Origin: Pseudomonas benzenivorans
Lineage (GTDB): Bacteria; Pseudomonadota; Gammaproteobacteria; Pseudomonadales; Pseudomonadaceae
Assembly (NCBI RefSeq): GCF_900100495.1
Contig: NZ_FNCT01000001.1
Span: 434,001-498,000, forward strand
Reading direction: 5' to 3'
DNA length: 64,000 bases
In this document: in pieces, positions 54,510-63,500 of the stretch
Position numbering within the stretch: position 1 is the first letter of the stretch
Layout: each line of letters starts with the position of its first letter
Translations under genes and position numbers: made by a program
Notes under the pieces: model-generated
Database searches by the model: none
The model's input: only the letters and a program-made list of their open reading frames with translations
Told to the model about the DNA's origin: nothing

Positions 54510-55526
54510 CTATTCGCCCTCGGGACCTCGCAATTTTTCGAACTGCGAAACCCCATCGGGAATCAGGTTGCGCACGATGGTGGCGAAATCCGCGCTGACC
54601 AGGCTCTTGGCACGGCTCAACAGCACCGGCACCGGGCTGGACGGCTCATGCCGGGCGTAATAGGTGAGGATGCGCTCGAGGCTGCGCAGCACATCGTCGC
54701 GGTTGGCGATCTCGCCGCTGATCCGCGGCGCGGCGGCTGCGGCGGGCGTGGCTGTGCCGCCGTCGTCGCGGGCTGCGTCGCCGGCCAGAGCGGTGGCAGC
54801 CTCCTGGGGGGCATGTTCGGCAACGATCTGCAGCGCCTGACGCAGCAGCTGCTTGATGGCTGACAGGTCCGCTCCGCGGTCGGAGCCAACCCGTTGGTTG
54901 ACCTCGTGCTCGATGGCCAGCAGGCTGGCATGGGCGTCACCCACCGCGGCACGGCAGGCCTCGAGCTGTTCGCCATCGCTGTCCTGGAAGGCGGCGCCGA
55001 CTTGTTCGAGGCTGAGGCTTTCGCTGGCGAAGCGCTGCAGGCCGGCGGCATTCAGGGCGCTGCGCAGGCTGACGGTGCCGAATGCCCGCGACCTGATCAG
55101 CGGCATGTCCCAGAGCAGGTGAATCACCGGTTCGGCGCTGATACCGGCCAGGGCATTGATACGAAAGGTCGGGTCATTGGCGTCGTCGGCATCGAGCCTG
55201 GGGTGCAGGCCGTCCCAGTACTGCCGGAGCAACTCGAGCACTAGTTGCAGCCCCTGCGCCAGGCCAGGAAGACCGTCGAGGGCGATGGCACTTTGCAAGT
55301 AATAGTTGGCGATGCGCAGGTCTTTGCTGCGGCCGAACAGCTCGCTGGCGAGATCGCGCACCTGGCGCCACTCCGGTGGCGCGGCGGGCAACACGGCATC
55401 GCCCATCTGCCGTTCCGGCTGGCCTTGAGCGGCACGCTCGAGTTCGAGGAATACAGCATCGTATTCGAGGTCGTCGCCACAGGGTGCGTCTGCAGAGACC
55501 GTTTCCAACAGTCGTTGCACATCCAT
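54510..55526 (-). CDS. tssA: TssA baseplate/cap protein
   Basis: A 338-residue protein from ATG at 55526, opening MDVQRLLETVSADAPCGDDLEYDAVFLELERAAQG, the ImpA N-terminal domain. RSKDLRIANYYLQSAIALDGLPGLAQGLQLVLELLRQYWDGLHPRLD and the C-terminal ISGEIANRDDVLRSLERILTYYARHEPSSPVPVLLSRAKSLV complete it. It primes baseplate and sheath assembly. A dyad ATCAC-N5-GTGAT (55525-55539 on the plus strand) covers the start codon and could modulate initiation. First gene of the minus-strand T6SS operon. Confidence 0.94.
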   Translation of the reverse strand: MDVQRLLETVSADAPCGDDLEYDAVFLELERAAQGQPERQMGDAVLPAAPPEWRQVRDLASELFGRSKDLRIANYYLQSAIALDGLPGLAQGLQLVLELLRQYWDGLHPRLDADDANDPTFRINALAGISAEPVIHLLWDMPLIRSRAFGTVSLRSALNAAGLQRFASESLSLEQVGAAFQDSDGEQLEACRAAVGDAHASLLAIEHEVNQRVGSDRGADLSAIKQLLRQALQIVAEHAPQEAATALAGDAARDDGGTATPAAAAAPRISGEIANRDDVLRSLERILTYYARHEPSSPVPVLLSRAKSLVSADFATIVRNLIPDGVSQFEKLRGPEGE

Positions 55527-55909
55527 CACAAAGAGTGATCTCCATATCGGGACTGGCAATTTGCCATGCAGTCATATCGAACGTACGACTTCAATCCGTT
55601 TACTTGGGATTTAACGTTCTCTCCGCGGCCGGTTCGGTGTCCTCTCCGAACTCAACTGATGCACAGCAAGTCTTGGCTGTGTTTTATGGTTGTCAAGAAA
55701 TTGGCCGGGCAATTGGATGAAGTGTCGGGCGCTTGAAGATAGGTGAGGCATCTCACTTTATTTAGTCTCTTTCGCTATAACTTAAATTCCAAAAAGCAAA
55801 TACAACCCGATCCACTTCGACAACACTGATCAACTTCCTGGGGCCTATACTCTGTGCCACTGGTTGGGTACTCACGCCGTTGGTGAGCATTATTTTACAA
55901 GGAGGTTGA
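55527..55909. promoter_or_regulatory. Divergent T6SS promoter/leader region
   Basis: A 383-bp AT-richer gap between tssA and fha. No gene is present. A GTGAG-GCAT-CTCAC hairpin lies near 55742-55757. The fha ribosome-binding site reads CAAGGAGG (55898-55905), which fits the RsmA/CsrA consensus CANGGANG; in P. aeruginosa RsmA represses H1-T6SS. Promoter boxes could not be assigned with confidence. Confidence 0.55.
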
Positions 55910-57307
55910 ATGCCGCTGCGTTTGACAATCACCAGTTACCACAAGCTCACACCCGGACAACGCGCGGACTTCGAGCTTGATCGCGGTGAATTGAAAATCG
56001 GCCGCAGTCCCGAGAACGATTGGGTCCTGCCCGACCCGGAACGCCTGGTGTCCGGCCAGCACTGCGTGATCCAGTTGCGTGATGGCACCTACTACCTGAC
56101 CGACACCAGCACCAATGGCGTGCAACTGGTGAATTCCGGCGTGCGCATGCACCGTGGCAACAGCGAACCGCTGCATGACGGCGAGCTGCTGCGCCTGGGC
56201 GAATACGACATCCTGGTGCAGATCAGCGGCGCGCCGGGCATCGCCGCGACCGAGCCGCTGGCGAGCGATCCCTTTAGCGGCTTCGATGCGCTGATCAACC
56301 GCCAGGCGCCGCAGGAGATACCGACCGCTGCGCCGGCTCCCCCCAGCACCGCGCAGATCCGGGCGGGCGGTTCGCCGCTGGATACCAAGCCCGACCTGTT
56401 CGATTTCCTCGCGGCCCCGGCGGTGCCGCCGCCGACCCAGGGGGATCATGTACCGGCCGAGCGCCACGATTTCCGTCCGCCCGAGCCCCAGCGTCCGGTT
56501 GAAGCGCCTGCTTCCACGAGCGGTGCGCCGGCCATTCCCGCCGACTGGGATCCCTTCGCCGAACTGGGCATCGGCCCCGCGCCTGCCGCACCCGCAGCAC
56601 CTGCCACTCCGCCGCCCGCGCCGGTTGCCCAGCCCATCCCGGCCGCCGCAGCGCCAGCCACCGTCAGTCAGCCCGCTCCGGCGCCCACCCCAGCAGTGGC
56701 GAGCCAGCCGGGGCAGGGCGGCGAGGTGCTCGAGGCCTTCCTGCGCGGCGCCGGGCTGGTGCAACTGCGCATCGACCGCAGCGAAGCCCAACTGCAGATG
56801 GAGGCCATCGGTCGCAGCTATCGACACATGGTGGAGGGGTTGATCGAGGTGCTGCGCGCGCGCGCCAGCCTGAAGGGCGAGTTCCGCATGGCGCAGACCA
56901 TGATTCGCCCGGTGGAGAACAATCCCTTGAAGTTCGCGCCCAACGTCGAGGAGGCGCTGTTGTTGTTGCTGCGCTCCGGCAACCAGGCGTTCATGCCGGC
57001 GGACCAGGCCATCGCGGAAAGTTTCGACGATCTGAAGGCGCACCAACTGGCGGTCATGGCTGGGGTACAAGCGGCCATCAAACATCTGCTCAAACGTTTC
57101 GAACCGGCCGTGCTGGAAGCGCGCCTGACCAAACCCTCGGGTATTGGCGCCTTATTGCCGGGCGGGCGTCACGCGCAATACTGGGAGTTGTTCACGGAAC
57201 TCTATGCCAGCATTTCGAGGGAGGCCGAGGACGACTTCGAAGACTTGTTCGGCCGAGAGTTCGGTCGCGCCTATGAGGAACACAGTTCCAAGTTGCGCAA
57301 CCGTTAA
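55910..57307 (+). CDS. fha: Fha/TagH FHA-domain T6SS protein
   Basis: A 465-residue protein. An N-terminal FHA domain (about 25-100) has LKIGRSPENDWVLPDPERLVSGQHCVIQ and the STNGVQLVNSG loop that reads phosphothreonine. A proline/alanine-rich linker spans about 120-270. The C-terminal TagH domain (about 275-465) has LEAFLRGAGL, MAQTMIRPVENNPLKFAPNVEEALLLLL and YWELFTELYASISREAEDDFEDLFGREFGRAYE. In H1-T6SS, Fha1 activates the machine when phosphorylated by PpkA; those kinase genes would lie past tssM. Confidence 0.92.
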   Translation: MPLRLTITSYHKLTPGQRADFELDRGELKIGRSPENDWVLPDPERLVSGQHCVIQLRDGTYYLTDTSTNGVQLVNSGVRMHRGNSEPLHDGELLRLGEYDILVQISGAPGIAATEPLASDPFSGFDALINRQAPQEIPTAAPAPPSTAQIRAGGSPLDTKPDLFDFLAAPAVPPPTQGDHVPAERHDFRPPEPQRPVEAPASTSGAPAIPADWDPFAELGIGPAPAAPAAPATPPPAPVAQPIPAAAAPATVSQPAPAPTPAVASQPGQGGEVLEAFLRGAGLVQLRIDRSEAQLQMEAIGRSYRHMVEGLIEVLRARASLKGEFRMAQTMIRPVENNPLKFAPNVEEALLLLLRSGNQAFMPADQAIAESFDDLKAHQLAVMAGVQAAIKHLLKRFEPAVLEARLTKPSGIGALLPGGRHAQYWELFTELYASISREAEDDFEDLFGREFGRAYEEHSSKLRNR

Positions 57308-57378
57308 TAGTTGCTATGTCTTATTGGGCAATTGGTAGTTCAAAACTGGAATAAACAACGTCAATCGAGGAAGACGAA

Positions 57379-57831
57379 ATGCCAAGGATAGGGTTACTGG
57401 TCGCTGCCTTGCTGCTGACTGCCTGCGCCTCGGATGCCGTGCCACCGACCATCGTCGTGCTGCACTTCCAGGCCGCTGCCGATCTCAATCCGTCGGCGGA
57501 CGGCCAGGCAACGCCGGTGCGGGTGCGCCTGTACGAATTGAAGAGCGGCGCGGCCTTCGATCGCGCCGATTACTTTTCCCTGGTCGATGCCGCCAACGCC
57601 ACGCTGGCCGCGGACCTGCTGGTGCAGGATGAGCTGCTGATCCAGCCGGGCCAACAGCTGACCGTGGAGCGCCAACTCGACGAGCAGAGCCGCTTGCTCG
57701 GGGTGGTGGTGGCCTATCGGGACTTGGACAGCGCCGTGTGGCGCCAGCTGGCCAGCATCCCGAGCCATCAGACCAGCCAACTGAACGTCTCCCTGGGTGC
57801 CAGGGCAGTCACTGCGACACCTGCGAAATAG
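57379..57831 (+). CDS. tssJ: TssJ outer-membrane lipoprotein
   Basis: A 150-residue lipoprotein with signal peptide MPRIGLLVAALLLTAC; the lipobox LTAC gives an acylated cysteine at residue 16. The domain has the TssJ transthyretin-like pattern PVRVRLYELKSGAAFDRADYFSLV, LLVQDELLIQPGQQLTVERQL and LGVVVAYRDLDSAVWR. It anchors the TssL-TssM complex to the outer membrane. It follows fha by 71 bp and precedes tssK by 21 bp. Confidence 0.94.
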   Translation: MPRIGLLVAALLLTACASDAVPPTIVVLHFQAAADLNPSADGQATPVRVRLYELKSGAAFDRADYFSLVDAANATLAADLLVQDELLIQPGQQLTVERQLDEQSRLLGVVVAYRDLDSAVWRQLASIPSHQTSQLNVSLGARAVTATPAK

Positions 57832-57852
57832 TCCTGCCGAGGGAGTCCGTCG

Positions 57853-59187
57853 ATGTCCTGGAATAACCGTGTGGTGTGGTCCGAGGGAATGTTCCTGCGC
57901 CCGCAGCATTTCCAGCAGCATGATCGCTATGTGGAGACCCTGGTCGATGGCCGCTGCCGCTCGCTGCTCGCCGGCGGCTGGGGGTTTTCCGAGCTGCGTC
58001 TCGACGAGTCGCTGCTCGGCCAGGGCAAGCTGGCGATCCTCAGCGCCCGCGGCGTGCTGCCCGATGGTACGCCCTTCGACATTCCCGGCGACGATGCCGC
58101 GCCGCCGCCGCTGACGGTGGACGGCACGCTGCGCGATGCCCTGGTCTACCTGGCCTTGCCACTCAAGCGCGCCGGCAGCCGCGACACCGTGGAGGAGGGC
58201 GAGGCGCCCGGCGGCGCGCGCTATGTCAGCCAGGTGCGCGAGGTGCGCGACGACAACGCCGCCTTCGAGAGCCGCGCGCCGCTGGCGATCGGCGGCAAGG
58301 CGCTGCGCCTGCTCACCGAACGCGACGGGCTCGGCGAATACGCCTGCCTCGGCCTGGTGCGGGTAGTCGAGAAGCGCGCCGACAACGCCCTGCTGCTGGA
58401 CGACAGCTATATCCCGCCGTTGCTCGACGTGGCCGCCTCGAAACCCCTGGCGGCCTTTCGCAACGAGCTGCAGGGCCTGCTGCACCAGCGCGGCGAAGCC
58501 CTGGCGGGGCGGGTGGTGGCCTCGGGAGCCGGCGGCGCCTCGGAGATCGCCGACTTCCTGCTGCTGCAACTGGTCAATCGCGCCGAGCCGCTGGTCAGCC
58601 ACCTGGCCCGGCTCAGCCCGCTGCACCCGCAGGACTTCTACCGCGAGGCGGTCTGTCTGGCGGGCGAGTTCGCCACCTTTTCCGCCGCCCAGCGCCGTCC
58701 GGCCGACTACCCGGCCTATGCCCACGACGACCTGGCGAGCAGCTTCGCCCCGGTCATCCTGGCCCTGCGGCAAGCCTTGTCGATGGTCATCGACAGCCGC
58801 GCCACGCCGATTCCCATAGTCGAGAAGTCCTACGGCGTGCATGTGGCGATGCTCGCCAACAAGGCCCTGCTGGAGTTGGCCAGCTTCGTCCTGGTGGTGC
58901 GCGCCGAGGTGCCGGCGGAGACCCTGCGCTCGCGCTTTCCGCAGCAGGCCAAGGTCGGCTCGGTGGAGCACATCCGCGACCTGGTCAACCTGCAGCTGCC
59001 GGGCATCGCCTTGTTGCCCATGCCGGTGGCGCCACGGCAGATCCCCTATCACGCCGGCTCGAGCTATTTCGAACTGGATCGCGGCAGCGAGCACTGGAAG
59101 CAACTGGTCAACTCGGGCGGTTTCGCCTTCCACATCGCCGGCCAGTTCCCCGGCCTGAACCTGGCCTTCTGGGCCATCCGAGGATAG
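57853..59187 (+). CDS. tssK: TssK baseplate-membrane complex connector
   Basis: A 444-residue protein opening MSWNNRVVWSEGMFLRPQHFQQHDRYVETLVDGR, the TssK hallmark. Further motifs are YIPPLLDVAASKPLAAF, FYREAVCLAGEFATF and the C-terminal SYFELDRGSEHWKQLVNSGGFAFHIAGQFPGLNLAFWAIRG. Trimers link the baseplate wedges to TssM and TssL in the cytosol. It ends 6 bp before tssL. Confidence 0.97.
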   Translation: MSWNNRVVWSEGMFLRPQHFQQHDRYVETLVDGRCRSLLAGGWGFSELRLDESLLGQGKLAILSARGVLPDGTPFDIPGDDAAPPPLTVDGTLRDALVYLALPLKRAGSRDTVEEGEAPGGARYVSQVREVRDDNAAFESRAPLAIGGKALRLLTERDGLGEYACLGLVRVVEKRADNALLLDDSYIPPLLDVAASKPLAAFRNELQGLLHQRGEALAGRVVASGAGGASEIADFLLLQLVNRAEPLVSHLARLSPLHPQDFYREAVCLAGEFATFSAAQRRPADYPAYAHDDLASSFAPVILALRQALSMVIDSRATPIPIVEKSYGVHVAMLANKALLELASFVLVVRAEVPAETLRSRFPQQAKVGSVEHIRDLVNLQLPGIALLPMPVAPRQIPYHAGSSYFELDRGSEHWKQLVNSGGFAFHIAGQFPGLNLAFWAIRG

Positions 59188-59193
59188 TTCGCC

Positions 59194-60558
59194 ATGCACC
59201 CGATCGATGATCCCTTCGGCGGCCCGGCCGCAGGTGGCGGCTCAGCTGGCAACGCAGGCGGCAACGACCGCACCATGATCATGCCACGGCCCGGCGGGCG
59301 CGCCGCCGATGCGCCGGCGCCGCGGGCCGAGACGCCCAGTGCGGCCGGTCCGGCCCCGGCCATGCCCGGAGCGCCGCTGGCGAGCAGCCTGGCCCAGGGC
59401 CTCAATCCCCTGGAACGGGCCGCCGGCCCGATGCTGGCGCTGCTGACCCGCCTGCGCAACACCATCGCCCATCCGCTGCCGGCCAGCCTGCGCGCCCAGT
59501 TGCTGGCCTACCTGCGCCAGTTCGAGGAGCAGGCGCGCGCCGCCGGGGTGGCCCAGGACGAGGTGATGCTCAGCCGCTATGTGCTGTGCACGGCGCTGGA
59601 CGAGGCGGTGCTCAGCACGCCCTGGGGCAGTGGCAGCGACTGGGGCAAGCAGAGCCTGCTGATCACCCTGCACAACGAGGCCTGGGGCGGCGAGAAGGTC
59701 TTCCAGTTGCTCGAGCACTGCCTGCAGAACCCGCGCCAGCGCCTGCATATCCTCGAGTTGCTGTACCTGTGCCTGTGCCTGGGCTTCGAGGGCCGCTACC
59801 GGGTGATGAACGACGGCCGCAGCCAACTGGAGGCCCTGCGCGAGCGCACCAGCGCCACCATCCGCAGCGTGCGCGGCGAGTTCGAGCGCGAGCTGTCGCC
59901 GCACTGGCGCGGGCTCAGCGTGGCCCGCGATCGGCTGTCGCAGTTCCTCCCGCCCTGGGTCGGCGTGGCCATCTGCCTGGCCGTGCTGCTGCTGTTGCTG
60001 TTCGCCCTGCGCTTGACGCTGGCGGCCGCTGCCGAGCCGGTGTTCCGCAACATCCATGCCCTCGGCGAGATCCCGGTGCAGACCATCGACCGCCCGCCGC
60101 TGCAGCCCAAGCTGATCGAGCGGCCGCGCCTGGCGCGCTTCCTCGCGGACGACATCAAGGCCCAGCGCGTGGCGGTGGAGGACGCGGTGGACCGCTCGGT
60201 GGTGACCATTCGCGGCGACGAGCTGTTCGCCTCCGGCAGCGCCAGCGTCTCCGAGCAGTTGCAGCCGGTGCTGCTGCGCATCGCCGATGCCCTGCGCCAG
60301 GTCAAGGGCGCGGTGCAGGTGACCGGGCACAGCGACAATCGGCCGATCGCCACCTTGCGCTACCCGTCGAACTGGAAGCTGTCCCAGGATCGCGCGCAGC
60401 AGGTGATGGACATCCTCGCCGCGCGCAGCGGCCAGCCCGAGCGCTTCAGCGCGGAAGGGCGCAGCGACACCGAGCCGCTCGCCTCCAACGACAGCGCCGC
60501 CGGGCGCGCCCGCAACCGGCGCGTGGAGATCACCGTGCTGGCGGAGGGCAACCAGTGA
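59194..60558 (+). CDS. tssL: TssL inner-membrane protein with OmpA-like peptidoglycan-binding domain
   Basis: A 454-residue protein. A Gly/Pro/Ala-rich head (about 1-65) precedes the DotU/IcmH domain (about 70-245: NPLERAAGPMLALLTRLRNT, SRYVLCTALDEAVLSTPWGSGSDWGKQSLL, LYLCLCLGFEGRYRVM). One membrane span follows (about 253-275, VGVAICLAVLLLLLFALRL), and then a periplasmic OmpA-like domain (about 340-450: VTGHSDNRPIAT, FSAEGRSDTEPLASNDSAAGRARNRRVEI). The fused OmpA module binds peptidoglycan and is typical of the HSI-I class. Its stop overlaps the tssM start. Confidence 0.96.
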   Translation: MHPIDDPFGGPAAGGGSAGNAGGNDRTMIMPRPGGRAADAPAPRAETPSAAGPAPAMPGAPLASSLAQGLNPLERAAGPMLALLTRLRNTIAHPLPASLRAQLLAYLRQFEEQARAAGVAQDEVMLSRYVLCTALDEAVLSTPWGSGSDWGKQSLLITLHNEAWGGEKVFQLLEHCLQNPRQRLHILELLYLCLCLGFEGRYRVMNDGRSQLEALRERTSATIRSVRGEFERELSPHWRGLSVARDRLSQFLPPWVGVAICLAVLLLLLFALRLTLAAAAEPVFRNIHALGEIPVQTIDRPPLQPKLIERPRLARFLADDIKAQRVAVEDAVDRSVVTIRGDELFASGSASVSEQLQPVLLRIADALRQVKGAVQVTGHSDNRPIATLRYPSNWKLSQDRAQQVMDILAARSGQPERFSAEGRSDTEPLASNDSAAGRARNRRVEITVLAEGNQ

Positions 60559-63500
60559 AGGCCTTCTTCGGTTTTTGCGTGCGCTGGCTGGTGCCGCTGC
60601 TCGGGCTGCTCGCCCTCAGCCTGGTGATCTGGTTCCTCGGTCCGCTGATCGCCATCGGCGGCTACGAGCCGCTGGCCTCGGCGGCGGTGCGCTGGACGCT
60701 GATCGTCCTGCTGTTCCTGCTGTGGATCGGCGTGCGCGTGCTGCGCCTGGTCCAGGCCCGGCGCAACGCGGCCAAGGTCATGCAGGGCCTGGTGGCGGTG
60801 GCGCCGGATGCGGCCAGCGTCGCCACCGCAGAGGAGCTGGCGACCCTCAAGCAGCGCATGGACGAGGCGCTGCAGCTGCTCAAGCGGGCCAAGCTCGGCG
60901 GCCAGGAGCGGCGCAACCTCTACGAACTGCCCTGGTACGTGATCATCGGCCCGCCGGGTTCGGGCAAGACCACCGCGCTGGTCAATTCGGGTCTGAACTT
61001 CCCGCTGGCCGAACAGATGGGCGGCGGGGCGATTCGCGGGGTCGGCGGCACGCGCAACTGCGACTGGTGGTTCACCGACGAGGCGGTGCTGCTGGATACC
61101 GCCGGGCGCTACACCACCCAGGACAGCCATGCGGCGGTGGACAAGGCGGCCTGGCTGGGCTTCCTCGACCTGCTGAAGAACCAGCGCAGGCGCCGGCCGA
61201 TCGACGGCGCCTTCGTCGCCATCAGCCTTTCCGACCTGCTGCTGGGCAGCGAGGCCGAGCGCGCCAACCATGCCCGCGCCATCCGCGCCCGGGTGCAGGA
61301 ACTGTACAGCCAGCTCGGCGTGCGTTTCCCGATCTACGTGATGTTCACCAAGTTCGACCTGGTGCCGGGCTTCATGGAGTTCTTCGATGCGCTGAGCAAG
61401 GAGGAGCGCGCCCAGGTCTGGGGCGTCACCTTCGCCCTGGATGACGGCAAGAGCGCGGAAGGGCCGCTGGCGCGCTTCGACGAGGAGTTCACCGCCCTGG
61501 AGGCACGCCTGACCGCGCGCCTGGTCGAGCGCCTGCAGCAGGAGCGCGACCCCAGCCGGCGCGACCTGATCTACGGCTTCGCCCAGCAGTTCGCGGCGCT
61601 GCGCGACAATCTGTCGTCCTTCCTCGAGGGCGTGTTCAAGCCCAACCCCTATGAGGAGCGGGCGCTGTTGCGCGGCCTGTACTTCACCAGCGGTACCCAG
61701 GAAGGCAGCCCGATCGACCGCCTGATCGGCAGCATGGCGCAGAGCATGAACCTCGACCGCCAGTACCTGGCGCGGCAGACCGGCACTGGCCGCAGCTACT
61801 TCATCGAGCGGCTGCTGCGCGACGTGGCGTTCGGCGAGCGTGGCCTGGTCGGCGCCAATCCCAAGGTCGAACGGCGGCGCCTGTGGCTCACCCGCGGCGT
61901 GCTCGCCGCCTGCGCCCTGGTGTTCCTCGCGGTGAGCGGGCTGTGGCTGGCCAGCTACCGGGCCAACCAGGCCTACATCGCCGAGGTGGATGCGCGGCTG
62001 GCGCCGCTCAAGGACCAGGTCGAGTCGCTCAGCCCGGCGCAACGCGAGGTGCTCGCGGTGCTGCCGCTGCTCAACGCCATTCGCCAGGTCGCCGCCAACC
62101 CGCCGTCCTGGGCCGAAGGCTACGGCCTGTACCAGGGCGACATGCTCGGCGCCGAGGCGGCCAGCGTCTACCGCAAGCTGCTGATCGCGGTGATGGCGCC
62201 GCGCCTGCTCACGCGCCTGGAGGAACAGCTGCGCAGCGGCGGCAACTCGGACTTCCTCTACGAGGGCCTCAAGGCCTACCTGATGCTGGCCAGCGGCGAG
62301 CACTATGACGCGGATTTCATCAAGGCCTGGATCAACCTCGACTGGGACCACAGCCTGCCGCGCGACCTGGCCCCGGAACAGCGCGCGGCCCTGGCCGAGC
62401 ACCTCGATGCGCTGTTCGCCCGCAAGCCGCCGCCGGCGCGCCTGGACGAGGACCTGATCGCCGACCTGCGCCGCCAGTTGCAGCAGATGTCGGTGGCGCA
62501 GCGGGTCTACAACCGGGTCAAGCGGCAGAAGCTGCCCGATGGCCTGGCGGACTTCCGCATCAGCGAAGCGGCCGGGCGCGACGCCGCCCTGGTGTTCGCG
62601 CGCAAGAGCGGCAAGCCGCTGAACGAGCCGTTGAGCGCTTTCTACACCTACCGCGGCTACCGCCAGGCATTCCTGGCCGCCAGCCTCAGCCAGTCCGGCG
62701 CCCTGGCCGAGGAGCAATGGGTGCTCGGCCGCGCCCTCAGCGACAGCCAGGACACAGCCAGCCTGGCCCTGGACGTGCGCGACCTGTACTTCCAGGATTT
62801 CCTCGGCCAGTGGGAGACACTGCTCGGCGACCTCGACTTCGTCGCCATCAGCAGCGTGGCCCAGGCCGCCGACGTGCTGCGGGTGCTCTCCGGGGCGAAT
62901 TCGCCGCTGAAGAAGCTGCTCGACGCGGTGGCCAAGGAAACCGACCTGCAACAGGAGGATCGCCTGCCGGCGGAGAAGCTCAAGGCCGCCGACGGCACGG
63001 TGGACAAGCTCAAGCAGCAGCTCGGCTCGCTGGTCGGCCAACCGAGCGACGGCGAGGAGCAGGCGGCTGCGCCGGTCGACCCGATCACCGCGCGCTTCGC
63101 CGAGCTGAACAGCCTGGTGGCGAAGAGCGAGGGCGGGGCGGCGCCGATCGACGACCTGCTCGCCCAGCTCAACGAGCTCTACGTGCAGGTCAGCGGCATG
63201 AGCGGCGCCAGCGGCGATGCCCTGCTCGGCGAGGCGAAGAACCAGGCGGTGGCGGCCGCGGCCCGGGTCAAGCTCGGTGCCGAACGGCAACCGCCGCTGG
63301 TGCAGAACCTGGTCAACTCGGTGGTCAGTGCCACCACCAACAGCATGATGGGCGGCATCCGCAGCCAGCTCAACGCGGCCTGGATCGCCGAGGTGCTCAA
63401 CATCTACCGCCAGTCCCTGGCCGGGCGCTACCCCTTGGTCAATGGCAGCGCGCGCGAGGCCACCCTGGAGGATTTCGGCAATTTCTTCGGCGTCGGCGGG

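Noticed and set aside
57394..59199. A 601-codon minus-strand frame opposite tssJ and tssK
   Set aside because: Antisense to genes with a lipobox and TssK signature; no independent support.
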